DNA of 64,000 bases from positions 84,825 through 148,824 of IMG/VR virus record IMGVR_UViG_3300035665_003403; one strand, given 5' to 3'. A program made the position numbers and the translations under genes. Under the pieces are notes generated by a model. It did no database searches, was not told the DNA's origin, and saw nothing but the letters and a program-made list of their open reading frames with translations. This stretch comes from a virus. This document shows positions 32,624 through 40,934 of the stretch, piece by piece (the stretch's first letter is position 1; each line of letters starts with the position of its first letter).

Positions 32624-35600
32624 TTATAAAATATCGTTAATCTTATTAATCATATCACTCACATTTTCATTAATCAAATTATTCTTTTCACTTACATCAA
32701 AACTATCATTAAGATTTTTGCTAGTTAAATCAAACTTTTTTAGTTTATCATAATTCTCTAATACCAATCGTTCAGTTAGTTGTTCATCATTTCCACTTTC
32801 AACTGTCTCTAAATCACTTTCAGCTGTTTCTAAATCATCAATTGGTTCTTCACCACCTTCGGTACCACCTTCAGTTTCTTCACCCTCATCACCAAAATCT
32901 AAATCACCACTACCTAAGCCTCCACCACCGAAACCACCACCTAAGCCTCCACCACCACCAGAACTTCCACCATCTTCTCCACCTTCACCCCCTGCTGAAC
33001 CACCTTCTAACGCTTTAGTCATATCACCATAAACTCTATCAACCACATCATATAATCCAGTGTGCTTAATAACACTTGGGGTGTTAGCTAATTCAGTCTT
33101 AGCAGCAAATTCCATTCTTTGTTCCAATAAATCTTGCTTGATATCATCATCAGACCAACCTAATATTTCTCTTTTAGCTCTTGTCATAGACATTACACCA
33201 AAACCATTTCCAGCATCAGATACACTATCCTTATACAACGTAACTTTCTTTTGTTCATTATCAACCCTAAGCATTTCTGATTGTGTTGATGGGTTATTCA
33301 ATGTCAAAGTGAAATTATCCATCTCATCCTCAAATCCTAATAACACCAAATGAATCAAAGCTATCTTATTCAACTCTTGTAACATACATTGTTGAATCCT
33401 ATTAATTGTTCTAGCAAATCTGATATCCTGTAACGCCAAATTCTTACCCTCACCAGTCGTTTCATCAAACCCCAAGAATGACTTGGGTACCCTAATAGCT
33501 GTAAATAAATTTGACCTTAGATACTCAATATCTGAAATTTCTCCAAGATTAGAAGCCCCAGCTAATGTATCAATTGGGTTTGGTGCATCCTCACTTCTTA
33601 CGGGAATAAAGAAATCTTGGTCGTTACTTAACATGTTCATTCTCAGGTCCATTTGCCCAGTCGCTGGGTCATAAGATGGTGTTCTTTTGAACCTATTGGC
33701 TATAGCATCAACATACGCTGGTACGTCTGCCTCATCAATATTACCAACAAATATCTTAAATACTCTTCTCTCAGGTGCCCTTGTAACACGATAGGTTAAC
33801 ATAGCATCTTCAGCTAAACAATTATGTACAACACACCCATTAGCTATAAAATTATGTAAATCAGATTCTACTTCCAAATCCCAAACAGATTCATAATCCA
33901 ATTCAGTTACATCAATAATTTTCTCCAATCTAACATCATCAATTTTATTATTAAAATTAATATATAATTTAAACGAGTCAACCCTAGTTTCAATTTTACC
34001 AGTTTTTACATTAAGTTTTTTACTACCATCTCTTTTTGATATTATACCACAACCAATTCCAGATTGTAAACATAAATGTTTTAAATCGGTTATTAATTTT
34101 TTATTAGCTAAACATATTGTACCATATCTATCAGAACCATCAGCATCAAACAAACCATATATTAATTGTCTTTTGTATTCTAAACTCATATTAAACACCC
34201 ATTTAGGTATTCTTTTTTTAGCAAACCCAGTTTTAAAACCAAGTTTTAAAAAAATATTTTTCAACTCTTTATTTGCAATAGTAACTGATTTACTAAATTC
34301 ACTATGTTTACTAGTTCTTATACTTAAATGTGAATTAAATTTATTTTTAGCGTAATTAATATAAAATTCATTTTGCTCTTCATAAACACCTAAAGCAAAC
34401 CCAATTGTATTGTTATTAATCCAACCATCACCTAACATAAATCCAATAAATCTAGACATTCCAGAATCAATATCATATGTCAAATCAATATTAACTAAAG
34501 ATTTAGTATTATGATAGTATAAATCAAAATCACCAGAATTAAAATTAAACAATTCTATTAACTTATTTAAATATTCATATTTTATTTTACCATTACCTTG
34601 AATAAACCTATGTATGTTTTTATAATCGGATTCATTAATATCTTTTAATTTTTTAACAATCCCAACCCTATCCAATAATTTAGATTTAACCAACCCACTA
34701 TCATTTAGTTTTAAATAATAATCATCACTATCTAATTTTATTGTTTTAACTTTATTTTCATTAGATATTGTTGGTATCACTACTCTATCACTTCCAATTT
34801 TAATTTCGTCAATATTTTTATAAGTAAAATCAATCCCATTATAAACTAAAATTGGGTGATTATCGGTTACATTAATAGAATTATATCTACTCCTTACTTT
34901 GTGAGTTTTTTTAATACCACTCTCCCAAACATCCTTAATTTTTGTAGTAACAATTTTTTTATTTTCGTAATCATATGAAAATATGGAGTCACCAGGTTTA
35001 AGATTTTTTATTTTTTCATATCCATCAGTTGTCCAAATATGTGTGTTTTCGCTAACACATAATTGTCTCCATATACGTCTTGCTTTTTCGAGCATTGACG
35101 TACCATAGGGAAGTTTTCTATCATCTGAAAGCATTCTAAAGTGGGCCATTTGCCAAGAAGTAAACTCAATATTCTGTGTTCTCCAAAGGAATTTTATATT
35201 TTCACTATTAGTAGAATTAAACACTCCATTCAACACACCTTCTCTTCTTTCCATTTCGAAATTAGGCATTTGCTTTGCACCCATAATTCCCTTGTCTTTA
35301 TCGATATTAAGAGCAACAAAATTATCACCATATTTTACAACATTTCTAGTCCACATTGGCAACGATGTATGTAAATCTAATCTATTAAAAAATAAATCCT
35401 CCAAAACTGTCTTTACTCTTTTGCTTTCAGAATATATATTCATCATTTTTCCTTGATGATTTAGTGTAACACATTCTTCAGCCATGATATCCATAGCTGC
35501 ACCAATAATTGGAAAGTTCTCCATAGCTTCGAAATCACTATAGGCACCAATTCTTGTTGTTTCGTAAGAAATAGATTGTTGGAATAAACCATTATCTACT

Positions 35601-35797
35601 TTCTTCCAAAGATTATTTAGGTATTTGTTTTGTTGATTGGCTAATAAAGCGGTATCATATTCAGCTTTATTATCAGTCTTTAATAATTGACCTTTAGATA
35701 AATTAAATGTTTGTTGTTTAGGTTCATAAGCTCTAGGCCCATCAGCAGTAAAGACACGACCAAGCTTTTGAAAAACTGTTAATTTTTTATTTTCCAT
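32624..35797 (-). CDS. 20: Portal protein (T4 gp20-like) interrupted by an intein
   Basis: 1057 residues with an intein at 247-659; the spliced product would be 644 residues (T4 gp20 has 524). The N-extein contains SYETTRIGAYSDFEAMENFP and MDIMAEECV, and the C-extein LAEDAMLTYRVTRAPERRVF and FARTINRIQQ, conserved gp20 blocks. The extra length is a C-terminal Gly-rich tract (GGEGGEDGGSSGGGGGLGGG and further) followed by an acidic stretch. The portal forms the dodecameric packaging ring. The intein interrupts the conserved RRIWRQL-CLAEDAM junction. Confidence 0.9.
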   Translation of the reverse strand: MENKKLTVFQKLGRVFTADGPRAYEPKQQTFNLSKGQLLKTDNKAEYDTALLANQQNKYLNNLWKKVDNGLFQQSISYETTRIGAYSDFEAMENFPIIGAAMDIMAEECVTLNHQGKMMNIYSESKRVKTVLEDLFFNRLDLHTSLPMWTRNVVKYGDNFVALNIDKDKGIMGAKQMPNFEMERREGVLNGVFNSTNSENIKFLWRTQNIEFTSWQMAHFRMLSDDRKLPYGTSMLEKARRIWRQLCVSENTHIWTTDGYEKIKNLKPGDSIFSYDYENKKIVTTKIKDVWESGIKKTHKVRSRYNSINVTDNHPILVYNGIDFTYKNIDEIKIGSDRVVIPTISNENKVKTIKLDSDDYYLKLNDSGLVKSKLLDRVGIVKKLKDINESDYKNIHRFIQGNGKIKYEYLNKLIELFNFNSGDFDLYYHNTKSLVNIDLTYDIDSGMSRFIGFMLGDGWINNNTIGFALGVYEEQNEFYINYAKNKFNSHLSIRTSKHSEFSKSVTIANKELKNIFLKLGFKTGFAKKRIPKWVFNMSLEYKRQLIYGLFDADGSDRYGTICLANKKLITDLKHLCLQSGIGCGIISKRDGSKKLNVKTGKIETRVDSFKLYINFNNKIDDVRLEKIIDVTELDYESVWDLEVESDLHNFIANGCVVHNCLAEDAMLTYRVTRAPERRVFKIFVGNIDEADVPAYVDAIANRFKRTPSYDPATGQMDLRMNMLSNDQDFFIPVRSEDAPNPIDTLAGASNLGEISDIEYLRSNLFTAIRVPKSFLGFDETTGEGKNLALQDIRFARTINRIQQCMLQELNKIALIHLVLLGFEDEMDNFTLTLNNPSTQSEMLRVDNEQKKVTLYKDSVSDAGNGFGVMSMTRAKREILGWSDDDIKQDLLEQRMEFAAKTELANTPSVIKHTGLYDVVDRVYGDMTKALEGGSAGGEGGEDGGSSGGGGGLGGGFGGGGLGSGDLDFGDEGEETEGGTEGGEEPIDDLETAESDLETVESGNDEQLTERLVLENYDKLKKFDLTSKNLNDSFDVSEKNNLINENVSDMINKINDIL
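33821..35059 (-). mobile_element. Intein with LAGLIDADG endonuclease in gp20
   Basis: 413 residues. It starts Cys (CVSENTHIWTTDGYEKIKNL) with a block B NVTDNHPILV, and ends with the C-terminal splice region DLEVESDLHNFIANGCVVHN before Cys+1. The endonuclease motifs are MSRFIGFMLGDGWI and RQLIYGLFDADGSD, both clear LAGLIDADG helices. It appears intact and inserted in frame; splicing residues (Cys1, His-Asn, Cys+1) are present. Confidence 0.92.
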
Positions 35798-35821
35798 AAA
35801 TTAAATATAATTTTTTATTAC

Positions 35822-35829
35822 TATAAATA
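35822..35829 (-). promoter_or_regulatory. TATTTATA promoter-like motif before the portal gene
   Basis: 24 bases before the gp20 start, in the 43-base gap after the terminase gene. Confidence 0.45.
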
Positions 35830-35840
35830 AATAGATTGAA

Positions 35841-37619
35841 TTACTTAAAACCACTAAATAACCACATATATTCACCATTTGGGTCTTGCATATTTTTCTT
35901 TACTATTGGTGAAAAATTTGGTTTATTGGTCTTAACTTTTTGACCATTTTGAATTGTAACGAATCCACTTTTTTTATTATCTTCTATAGTTATTTCATTT
36001 CTATTGTGTGTTAACCAAGCTTCCAACATTGCTTTGGATTTGCTTTCCAATTTTTGTAGATTCTTAAATGAGTGTTCATAAATCCATAGACCCATAGCGA
36101 TTACCATCAAACAGTCATCATGTTGACCATCACGATGGTCAGCTCTACCATTTTTATAGATAAAACTTTTCATTTCATTTGTAACTCTAACTGACCTAAC
36201 ATTAAATAAACGTTCTCTTATAACAAACTCTAAATGGGCAATCATTGGTGTTCTAACATTATTAAATGTGAACCCTGGAGTTTTATTCTCTTTATTAAAA
36301 CTGGATAGTGTTTTATGATAATCCAATACTTTACCTGATTGAACATCATAATGTAATCTAGGGTATTTTAATTCTAATAATCTAAGCACTGTTGCAACCC
36401 CCATACCACCAGTTATATCAACAATAACATATCCACCATACAAGCGTCCAAATTCATCAGCTAAGTCACCTAATTTATCGGGTGGTATTCTACCTCTATA
36501 TTCCATAACTTGTTCCATTGTTGTCATATCAAGAACTGAAAAAGCGGAATAATCTTCACTATCTCCACGACTAACATCCACAGGAATCAAATATTGATGT
36601 CCTTCTTTAGGTAATTCCCAAATCCATATTTCCTCACCCCTGGTCATCAATGGTTCTTTCACATTGAATTTTTCTTGATATTCAATATCTTCTTCAGCGA
36701 TAACGTTACCACCAGAACCCAAGAATGATACATCTAATTCTTGTGCGATAGCCTTAGGGTCATTATTCAATGTTTGACACATTGCTCTATACCATGTTGA
36801 TGTTGGTTTATACCCACTATCAATCATAACTTTATATGATTCTAACGTAAATTCAACCTCATTAATTATTTCATCACCCTTTTTCCATTGTAAATCTTTG
36901 TTGTATCTAAGGTCTTCATACCATTTCATTTCAACAATATTATAACCGTTCTTCTTTTTATCTTTGGCTTGTTTATAAGTTTCATAATAAAGTGGGTCTT
37001 GACCATTAGGTGTACTAATAAGAATTACAGCACCACCAGTACCTAAGCTAGTCATAGCTGCACCATACACTTCTTTACCATTATCAATAAATGCTGCCTC
37101 ATCCATTACTAAGTATGTTGGTGTAAATCCCCTTAAAGCATCTTTAGATGTCGCTACAGCCTTTATTCTGCTACCATTGGGTAACATAATCTCTTTTTTA
37201 GATTCAGTGCTGTAAATGGCTTTTTTTTCATTTTCTTCACTACCATAAAATTCTGGTCCCCATAACCATCTTGGTAATTGAGATACAAATGCTTTTATTT
37301 TAGACAAGAACTCAAAAGCCAATTCTTGTTTATTGGCAATGATTAGAATAGCTTCTGGGTTTTCTTTTGGGGCGAAGCCAGCTTTTATAGCTAAATAAGC
37401 AGCTGTGGTTGTACTAACCCCTGCTTGTCTTGGTTTGGTAACCAAGTTTCTATTGTGTGATTCATATGCGTAAATTATTTCCTTTTGTCTTGGGAATAAT
37501 TTAAACGGAACAATACCTTCTCTCGTTTTATCGAAAGTGGAAAAATAAGTTTCTATTACATAAATTGGGTTTACTAAGCACTTAGCAAATTCTGTTAATT
37601 GTTCTTTCCTAGTTAACAT
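35841..37619 (-). CDS. 17: Terminase large subunit (T4 gp17-like)
   Basis: 592 residues (T4 gp17 has 610). The ATPase domain has a Walker A-type loop TKPRQAGVSTTTAA near residue 60, Walker B TYLVMDEAAFID near 170, and a coupling motif ILISTPNGQ. The nuclease domain has VDVSRGDSEDYSA, YVIVDITGGMG and the final RDGQHDDCLMV, whose Asp residues would hold two metals. It packages DNA into proheads and cuts concatemers. Its promoter-like motif lies 5 bases before the ATG. Confidence 0.93.
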   Translation of the reverse strand: MLTRKEQLTEFAKCLVNPIYVIETYFSTFDKTREGIVPFKLFPRQKEIIYAYESHNRNLVTKPRQAGVSTTTAAYLAIKAGFAPKENPEAILIIANKQELAFEFLSKIKAFVSQLPRWLWGPEFYGSEENEKKAIYSTESKKEIMLPNGSRIKAVATSKDALRGFTPTYLVMDEAAFIDNGKEVYGAAMTSLGTGGAVILISTPNGQDPLYYETYKQAKDKKKNGYNIVEMKWYEDLRYNKDLQWKKGDEIINEVEFTLESYKVMIDSGYKPTSTWYRAMCQTLNNDPKAIAQELDVSFLGSGGNVIAEEDIEYQEKFNVKEPLMTRGEEIWIWELPKEGHQYLIPVDVSRGDSEDYSAFSVLDMTTMEQVMEYRGRIPPDKLGDLADEFGRLYGGYVIVDITGGMGVATVLRLLELKYPRLHYDVQSGKVLDYHKTLSSFNKENKTPGFTFNNVRTPMIAHLEFVIRERLFNVRSVRVTNEMKSFIYKNGRADHRDGQHDDCLMVIAMGLWIYEHSFKNLQKLESKSKAMLEAWLTHNRNEITIEDNKKSGFVTIQNGQKVKTNKPNFSPIVKKNMQDPNGEYMWLFSGFK

Positions 37620-37624
37620 ATATT

Positions 37625-37632
37625 CATAAATA
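37625..37632 (-). promoter_or_regulatory. TATTTATG motif near the terminase start
   Basis: 5 bases before the gp17 ATG, downstream of the terminator at 37650-37680, so it would start a new transcript. Confidence 0.5.
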
Positions 37633-37649
37633 TATCAAAAAGGGTTAAA

Positions 37650-37680
37650 AACAAAAAAACCGCCATTGTTGGCGGTTTTC
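37650..37680 (-). terminator. Intrinsic terminator
   Basis: AACCGCCA / TGGCGGTT 8-base stem with a 4-base loop, followed on the reverse strand by a T run. It ends the 42927-37781 transcription unit before the terminase gene. Confidence 0.88.
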
Positions 37681-37714
37681 AGTTGTGAATAACCATTGGT
37701 TAAAGACTAATAGA

Positions 37715-37765
37715 TTTCTAAGTATCACGCACAGGTTATTACCTCACGTTGAGATGTGTGATATT
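37715..37765. other. Imperfect hairpin between terminator and ART-like gene
   Basis: TATCACGCACA and TGTGTGATA pair with one bulge around a 25-base loop. The 161-base gap 37620-37780 otherwise holds the terminator, the gp17 motif and no ORF. It could be an RNA-processing element. Confidence 0.25.
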
Positions 37766-37780
37766 TATTTACCTTTAACA

Positions 37781-38353
37781 TTAAAATGGTCCGTCAATGA
37801 ATTTTATGTTTTTTATATTATACAACCCATAACAAGTTCCATAATCACCTTTTTGATTTATGAAATCAGTATGGTAATCACCAAAATACTTAAAGGAGTT
37901 ATATCCAAGTTGTTTAATAAATTTCTGGTAATATTTGTTGTAATCCCAATTATATGTGTCAGAAATTTCTCCAAACAAATCACCAAACTGAACATTTGGA
38001 TAAAGTTTATCGTCAATATCTGATTCAATATTCATATTAAACATTTTGTTAAACAAATCCAAAAGTTTTTGTTGTTCATCACCACTTATTCTTTTATTCA
38101 TATCTAAAATTGGTTCATCTAATTTAATTGAGAATTTACATATATATTTACCTAATTGTTGAGATATGTTTGGTGATTCGGAAAAATATATGGCGTGACC
38201 AAATAGAGCAACATCATTAGCTTGCTCTAAACTAAAATCTGAGTTCATCATGTGTTCCAAACTATTACTTCTGTGATAACATATAATTTCACCAGAGCCA
38301 ATTTTTGATAGACCTTCTTTAATTACTTGCCTTATATAATTTTTTAAATCCAC
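37781..38353 (-). CDS. ADP-ribosyltransferase-like protein with capsid-targeting-type N-terminus
   Basis: 190 residues with a GTG start. Residues 1-13 (MDLKNYIRQVIKE) form an amphipathic helix ending I-K-E before Gly14, the gp21-type cut pattern. Residues 26-61 (CYHRSNSLEHM, then FGHAIYFSESP) fit the 'YHxTs...G.YFsdsp' core of ART/PARP-like folds, and the C-terminus (LGYNSFKYFG, then CYGLYNIKNIKFI) matches the usual ending of these domains. The catalytic Glu is not obvious. It precedes the terminase gene on the same strand, separated from it by a terminator. Confidence 0.5.
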   Translation of the reverse strand: MDLKNYIRQVIKEGLSKIGSGEIICYHRSNSLEHMMNSDFSLEQANDVALFGHAIYFSESPNISQQLGKYICKFSIKLDEPILDMNKRISGDEQQKLLDLFNKMFNMNIESDIDDKLYPNVQFGDLFGEISDTYNWDYNKYYQKFIKQLGYNSFKYFGDYHTDFINQKGDYGTCYGLYNIKNIKFIDGPF

Positions 38354-38366
38354 AAATCACTCCAAA

Positions 38367-39563
38367 TTATAAACTATTCATCAAATCATCCCAATCATAT
38401 CCTTCATCATCAGATTTATTACTATCAAAACCTAAATCTTCAGATAAATCATCACCCTCACTCATATCTTTTTTTATTTCTTCAATAATTTGGTTGATTA
38501 TTTTTTCACCAGCTTTTGTGTTTGCTAAAATTTCTTTCATTTTATAGTTGAAATCATCCACTGGTAAGCTAACCAAATCAGAAAATATATGGTGCTTCAA
38601 ATGAAAATCATCCGCTGGAATCATTTCTGTGATGCAACCCCATAATGCTGGTCCCAATCTCATATCCCAAATTTCAGCTTTAACAAAATCAGCCTTGTTT
38701 ATAACATAATTTGCAATTGATTTTTTCTTTGGTAACCCATTAGCACCAATGATTTCCATAACCCCTTTTACCATTTCATGAATCAATACAGGAAAACTTG
38801 TTGCTTCAACACGAACAACGTTAGGTGCTGTTTCTTCTTCTGTAAATTCAACCTCAACCACTCCACCAGTCATAGCTTCATCTAAATTATTCATAATAAA
38901 ATAAACGTAATCAGCGGTAGACATCAATTTTGCGTATAACCCTGGTAATCTAGGATTTAAAGATGTCAACTCATCATCAACCATATGAAACATATGGTTA
39001 CATTTTTTTGCTGAACCTTGAATCAATGCGTTAACAAAACGTCTTTTGTAGACTTCTTTGTTTGCAACCACCATTTCGTCATGATTTTTGAATTTCATTC
39101 CTTCAACTTCGGTTGGTTCCATATTCATATCCATACCACTTAAGCTAATCTTATCAATCAACTTAACATCAAATTTAATAATTGATTTATCAATATCAAA
39201 TTCTTCATTAATCATATCAATGGCTAACTTAACCAATTCTTTATGATGTGGTTTCTCCAATTCGATTGTTTCAATCAATAATGGTATTACCATCTTAACA
39301 ACATTCGTTGCATCAACATTTTCAATATCAAATGCTCTTTTGTATCGTTTAACAACATCAATAAATCTTTCGTTTACAATCTTTTCATCGAAATTGATTT
39401 CATTTGATTCTGGAAACGCTGGGTGATTTCCCAATGAATGCTTTCGCTCCCTTAATTGTTTTTGAATTTCTGGGTGCATTCTTTCACGCATATTATCTGG
39501 GTATTTATAACCCTCAGTTAGATTTTTTTTTAAGGCCATCTTAGCCATAGATTTGTAATCCAT
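38367..39563 (-). CDS. Hypothetical protein with capsid-targeting-type N-terminus (398 aa)
   Basis: MDYKSMAKMALKKNLTE (residues 1-17) ends L-T-E before Gly18. The rest is largely helical, acidic at the C-terminus (DLSEDLGFDSNKSDDEGYDWD), and contains a GGVVEVEFTEEETAP beta segment near residue 235. No enzyme motif is visible. It overlaps the next upstream gene by 1 base and has the ART-like gene 13 bases downstream. A head-associated or core protein is the best guess. Confidence 0.5.
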   Translation of the reverse strand: MDYKSMAKMALKKNLTEGYKYPDNMRERMHPEIQKQLRERKHSLGNHPAFPESNEINFDEKIVNERFIDVVKRYKRAFDIENVDATNVVKMVIPLLIETIELEKPHHKELVKLAIDMINEEFDIDKSIIKFDVKLIDKISLSGMDMNMEPTEVEGMKFKNHDEMVVANKEVYKRRFVNALIQGSAKKCNHMFHMVDDELTSLNPRLPGLYAKLMSTADYVYFIMNNLDEAMTGGVVEVEFTEEETAPNVVRVEATSFPVLIHEMVKGVMEIIGANGLPKKKSIANYVINKADFVKAEIWDMRLGPALWGCITEMIPADDFHLKHHIFSDLVSLPVDDFNYKMKEILANTKAGEKIINQIIEEIKKDMSEGDDLSEDLGFDSNKSDDEGYDWDDLMNSL

Positions 39564-40510
39564 TATTTCCTTAAGTCTTTAATTTTAATTACTCTTTTCA
39601 CCAAATTGTTTGTTATTTCCTTATCCAAAGTGTTTTTTTTGATTATAACACCTTCAGCTATACCTGTACTATCTGTTTTAGCAACGTCTTTAAATTGAGT
39701 AATGATACCACTTAATTTTTGTAATGGAACACCAATTTCATTTGCCATTGTAGTTAAAAATTGGGCTTGTTCCAAAGGTTTATCTAATTTTGCTAAGTAA
39801 CTACCAAATTTATTCTTAATCAAAGTTACTAATTTTTTAGTGTCACTTTGCAACTTGTTAACATTAACACCATCAACTTCAACATCAGCTTCATTTAATT
39901 CATCAGTTTTGAAATAATCACCTACTCTGAATCTTTTTAACTCTTTGATACCCATATAATCCTCTTCACCAGGTACCAATTTAATACCAGATTTAATCAT
40001 TTCTTTTAAATTTCTAAATTTGGATGTAACCTCACCAGTTTTTATATTGACAAAAAAATGTCTGAATCCAACTAAGTCTTTTAAGTTTACAAAATCACTA
40101 AAATTTTGTTTATCGAAATGTTTTAATTCTTCACCATTATAATCATAATCATCAGTTATTTCTTCCTTCTTGCCAACACCATTTTGAAATGTATCAATAT
40201 CGTAGATTATGTTGTTTCCATCATCTTCATAAGACATAACACCTAATACAACCTCACCTTGATTATTTGTTGCTCTAACGACTCTATATCGTTTTCCATT
40301 TAATTCAAATGGTTCTTTAACTTTACCTGTTGAGTTATCAATTACATTTGACAAATATGTTAACCCACTATCAACTCCAATTGGTGTTGATTCGTCAACA
40401 ACATTAATCTTAACTCCTTTTAATTGAGTAAAATCCCCCTTCATAGATTGAAAGTCTTGTTTTTTGACGTTGATGATTGTTTTATCTTTATCTTGGTTAT
40501 CTGTTTGCAT
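39563..40510 (-). CDS. Predicted head-associated protein (315 aa)
   Basis: N-terminal residues 1-40 are charged and Lys/Asp-rich; residues 70-200 form a mixed beta region (KRYRVVRATNNQGEVVLGVMS and FVNIKTGEVTSKFRNL). Two LxE/IxE sites (DELNEADVEV and STGIAEGVII) flank a helical middle, hinting at proteolytic processing. The tail is basic. It overlaps its upstream neighbour by 14 bases. Function unknown. Confidence 0.5.
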   Translation of the reverse strand: MQTDNQDKDKTIINVKKQDFQSMKGDFTQLKGVKINVVDESTPIGVDSGLTYLSNVIDNSTGKVKEPFELNGKRYRVVRATNNQGEVVLGVMSYEDDGNNIIYDIDTFQNGVGKKEEITDDYDYNGEELKHFDKQNFSDFVNLKDLVGFRHFFVNIKTGEVTSKFRNLKEMIKSGIKLVPGEEDYMGIKELKRFRVGDYFKTDELNEADVEVDGVNVNKLQSDTKKLVTLIKNKFGSYLAKLDKPLEQAQFLTTMANEIGVPLQKLSGIITQFKDVAKTDSTGIAEGVIIKKNTLDKEITNNLVKRVIKIKDLRK

Positions 40511-40934
40511 CGTACTTTAATTCTTTATGTTTTTCCTTATAATCATAAATATAGTTAAGCTTGAACTCTCTTGAATATAATTTAGCTTCAACACTTTCTA
40601 ATGTCTCACCAAATGCAAATATAACCCTATTTTCAGGGTACTCAATATATTCATCTAAGTTCTCCCATGCTAATGAAATAACTCCATCAACAGCATCCCA
40701 CACAGAAAAATTCGTGCTTTCTTGGATTACATCCAATACTAAATCACCTTCAAATTTACCAACTTTTTTTATGAATCTATTTTTAGGTGGTAACGGTCTT
40801 CCAGCGGCTGGATATGAATCCCAATCTGGACCATCAATATCTTTTATAGTATCAGAAAATATAAACTCATAGATGTTCTTATTATTAAAATCAGAACCCA
40901 ATGAATTAACATATATTAGAAATAATTTGTCCAT
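40497..40934 (-). CDS. Hypothetical protein (145 aa)
   Basis: Residues 30-100 contain DGPDWDSYPAAGRPLPPKNRF and KVGKFEGDLVLDVIQESTNFSVW, an aromatic/Pro-rich segment that looks like a compact beta domain; the end (YDYKEKHKELKY) is basic. It overlaps both neighbours (14 bases downstream, 1 base upstream), so it is part of the same operon as the frameshift gene. Not recognised. Confidence 0.5.
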   Translation of the reverse strand: MDKLFLIYVNSLGSDFNNKNIYEFIFSDTIKDIDGPDWDSYPAAGRPLPPKNRFIKKVGKFEGDLVLDVIQESTNFSVWDAVDGVISLAWENLDEYIEYPENRVIFAFGETLESVEAKLYSREFKLNYIYDYKEKHKELKYDANR

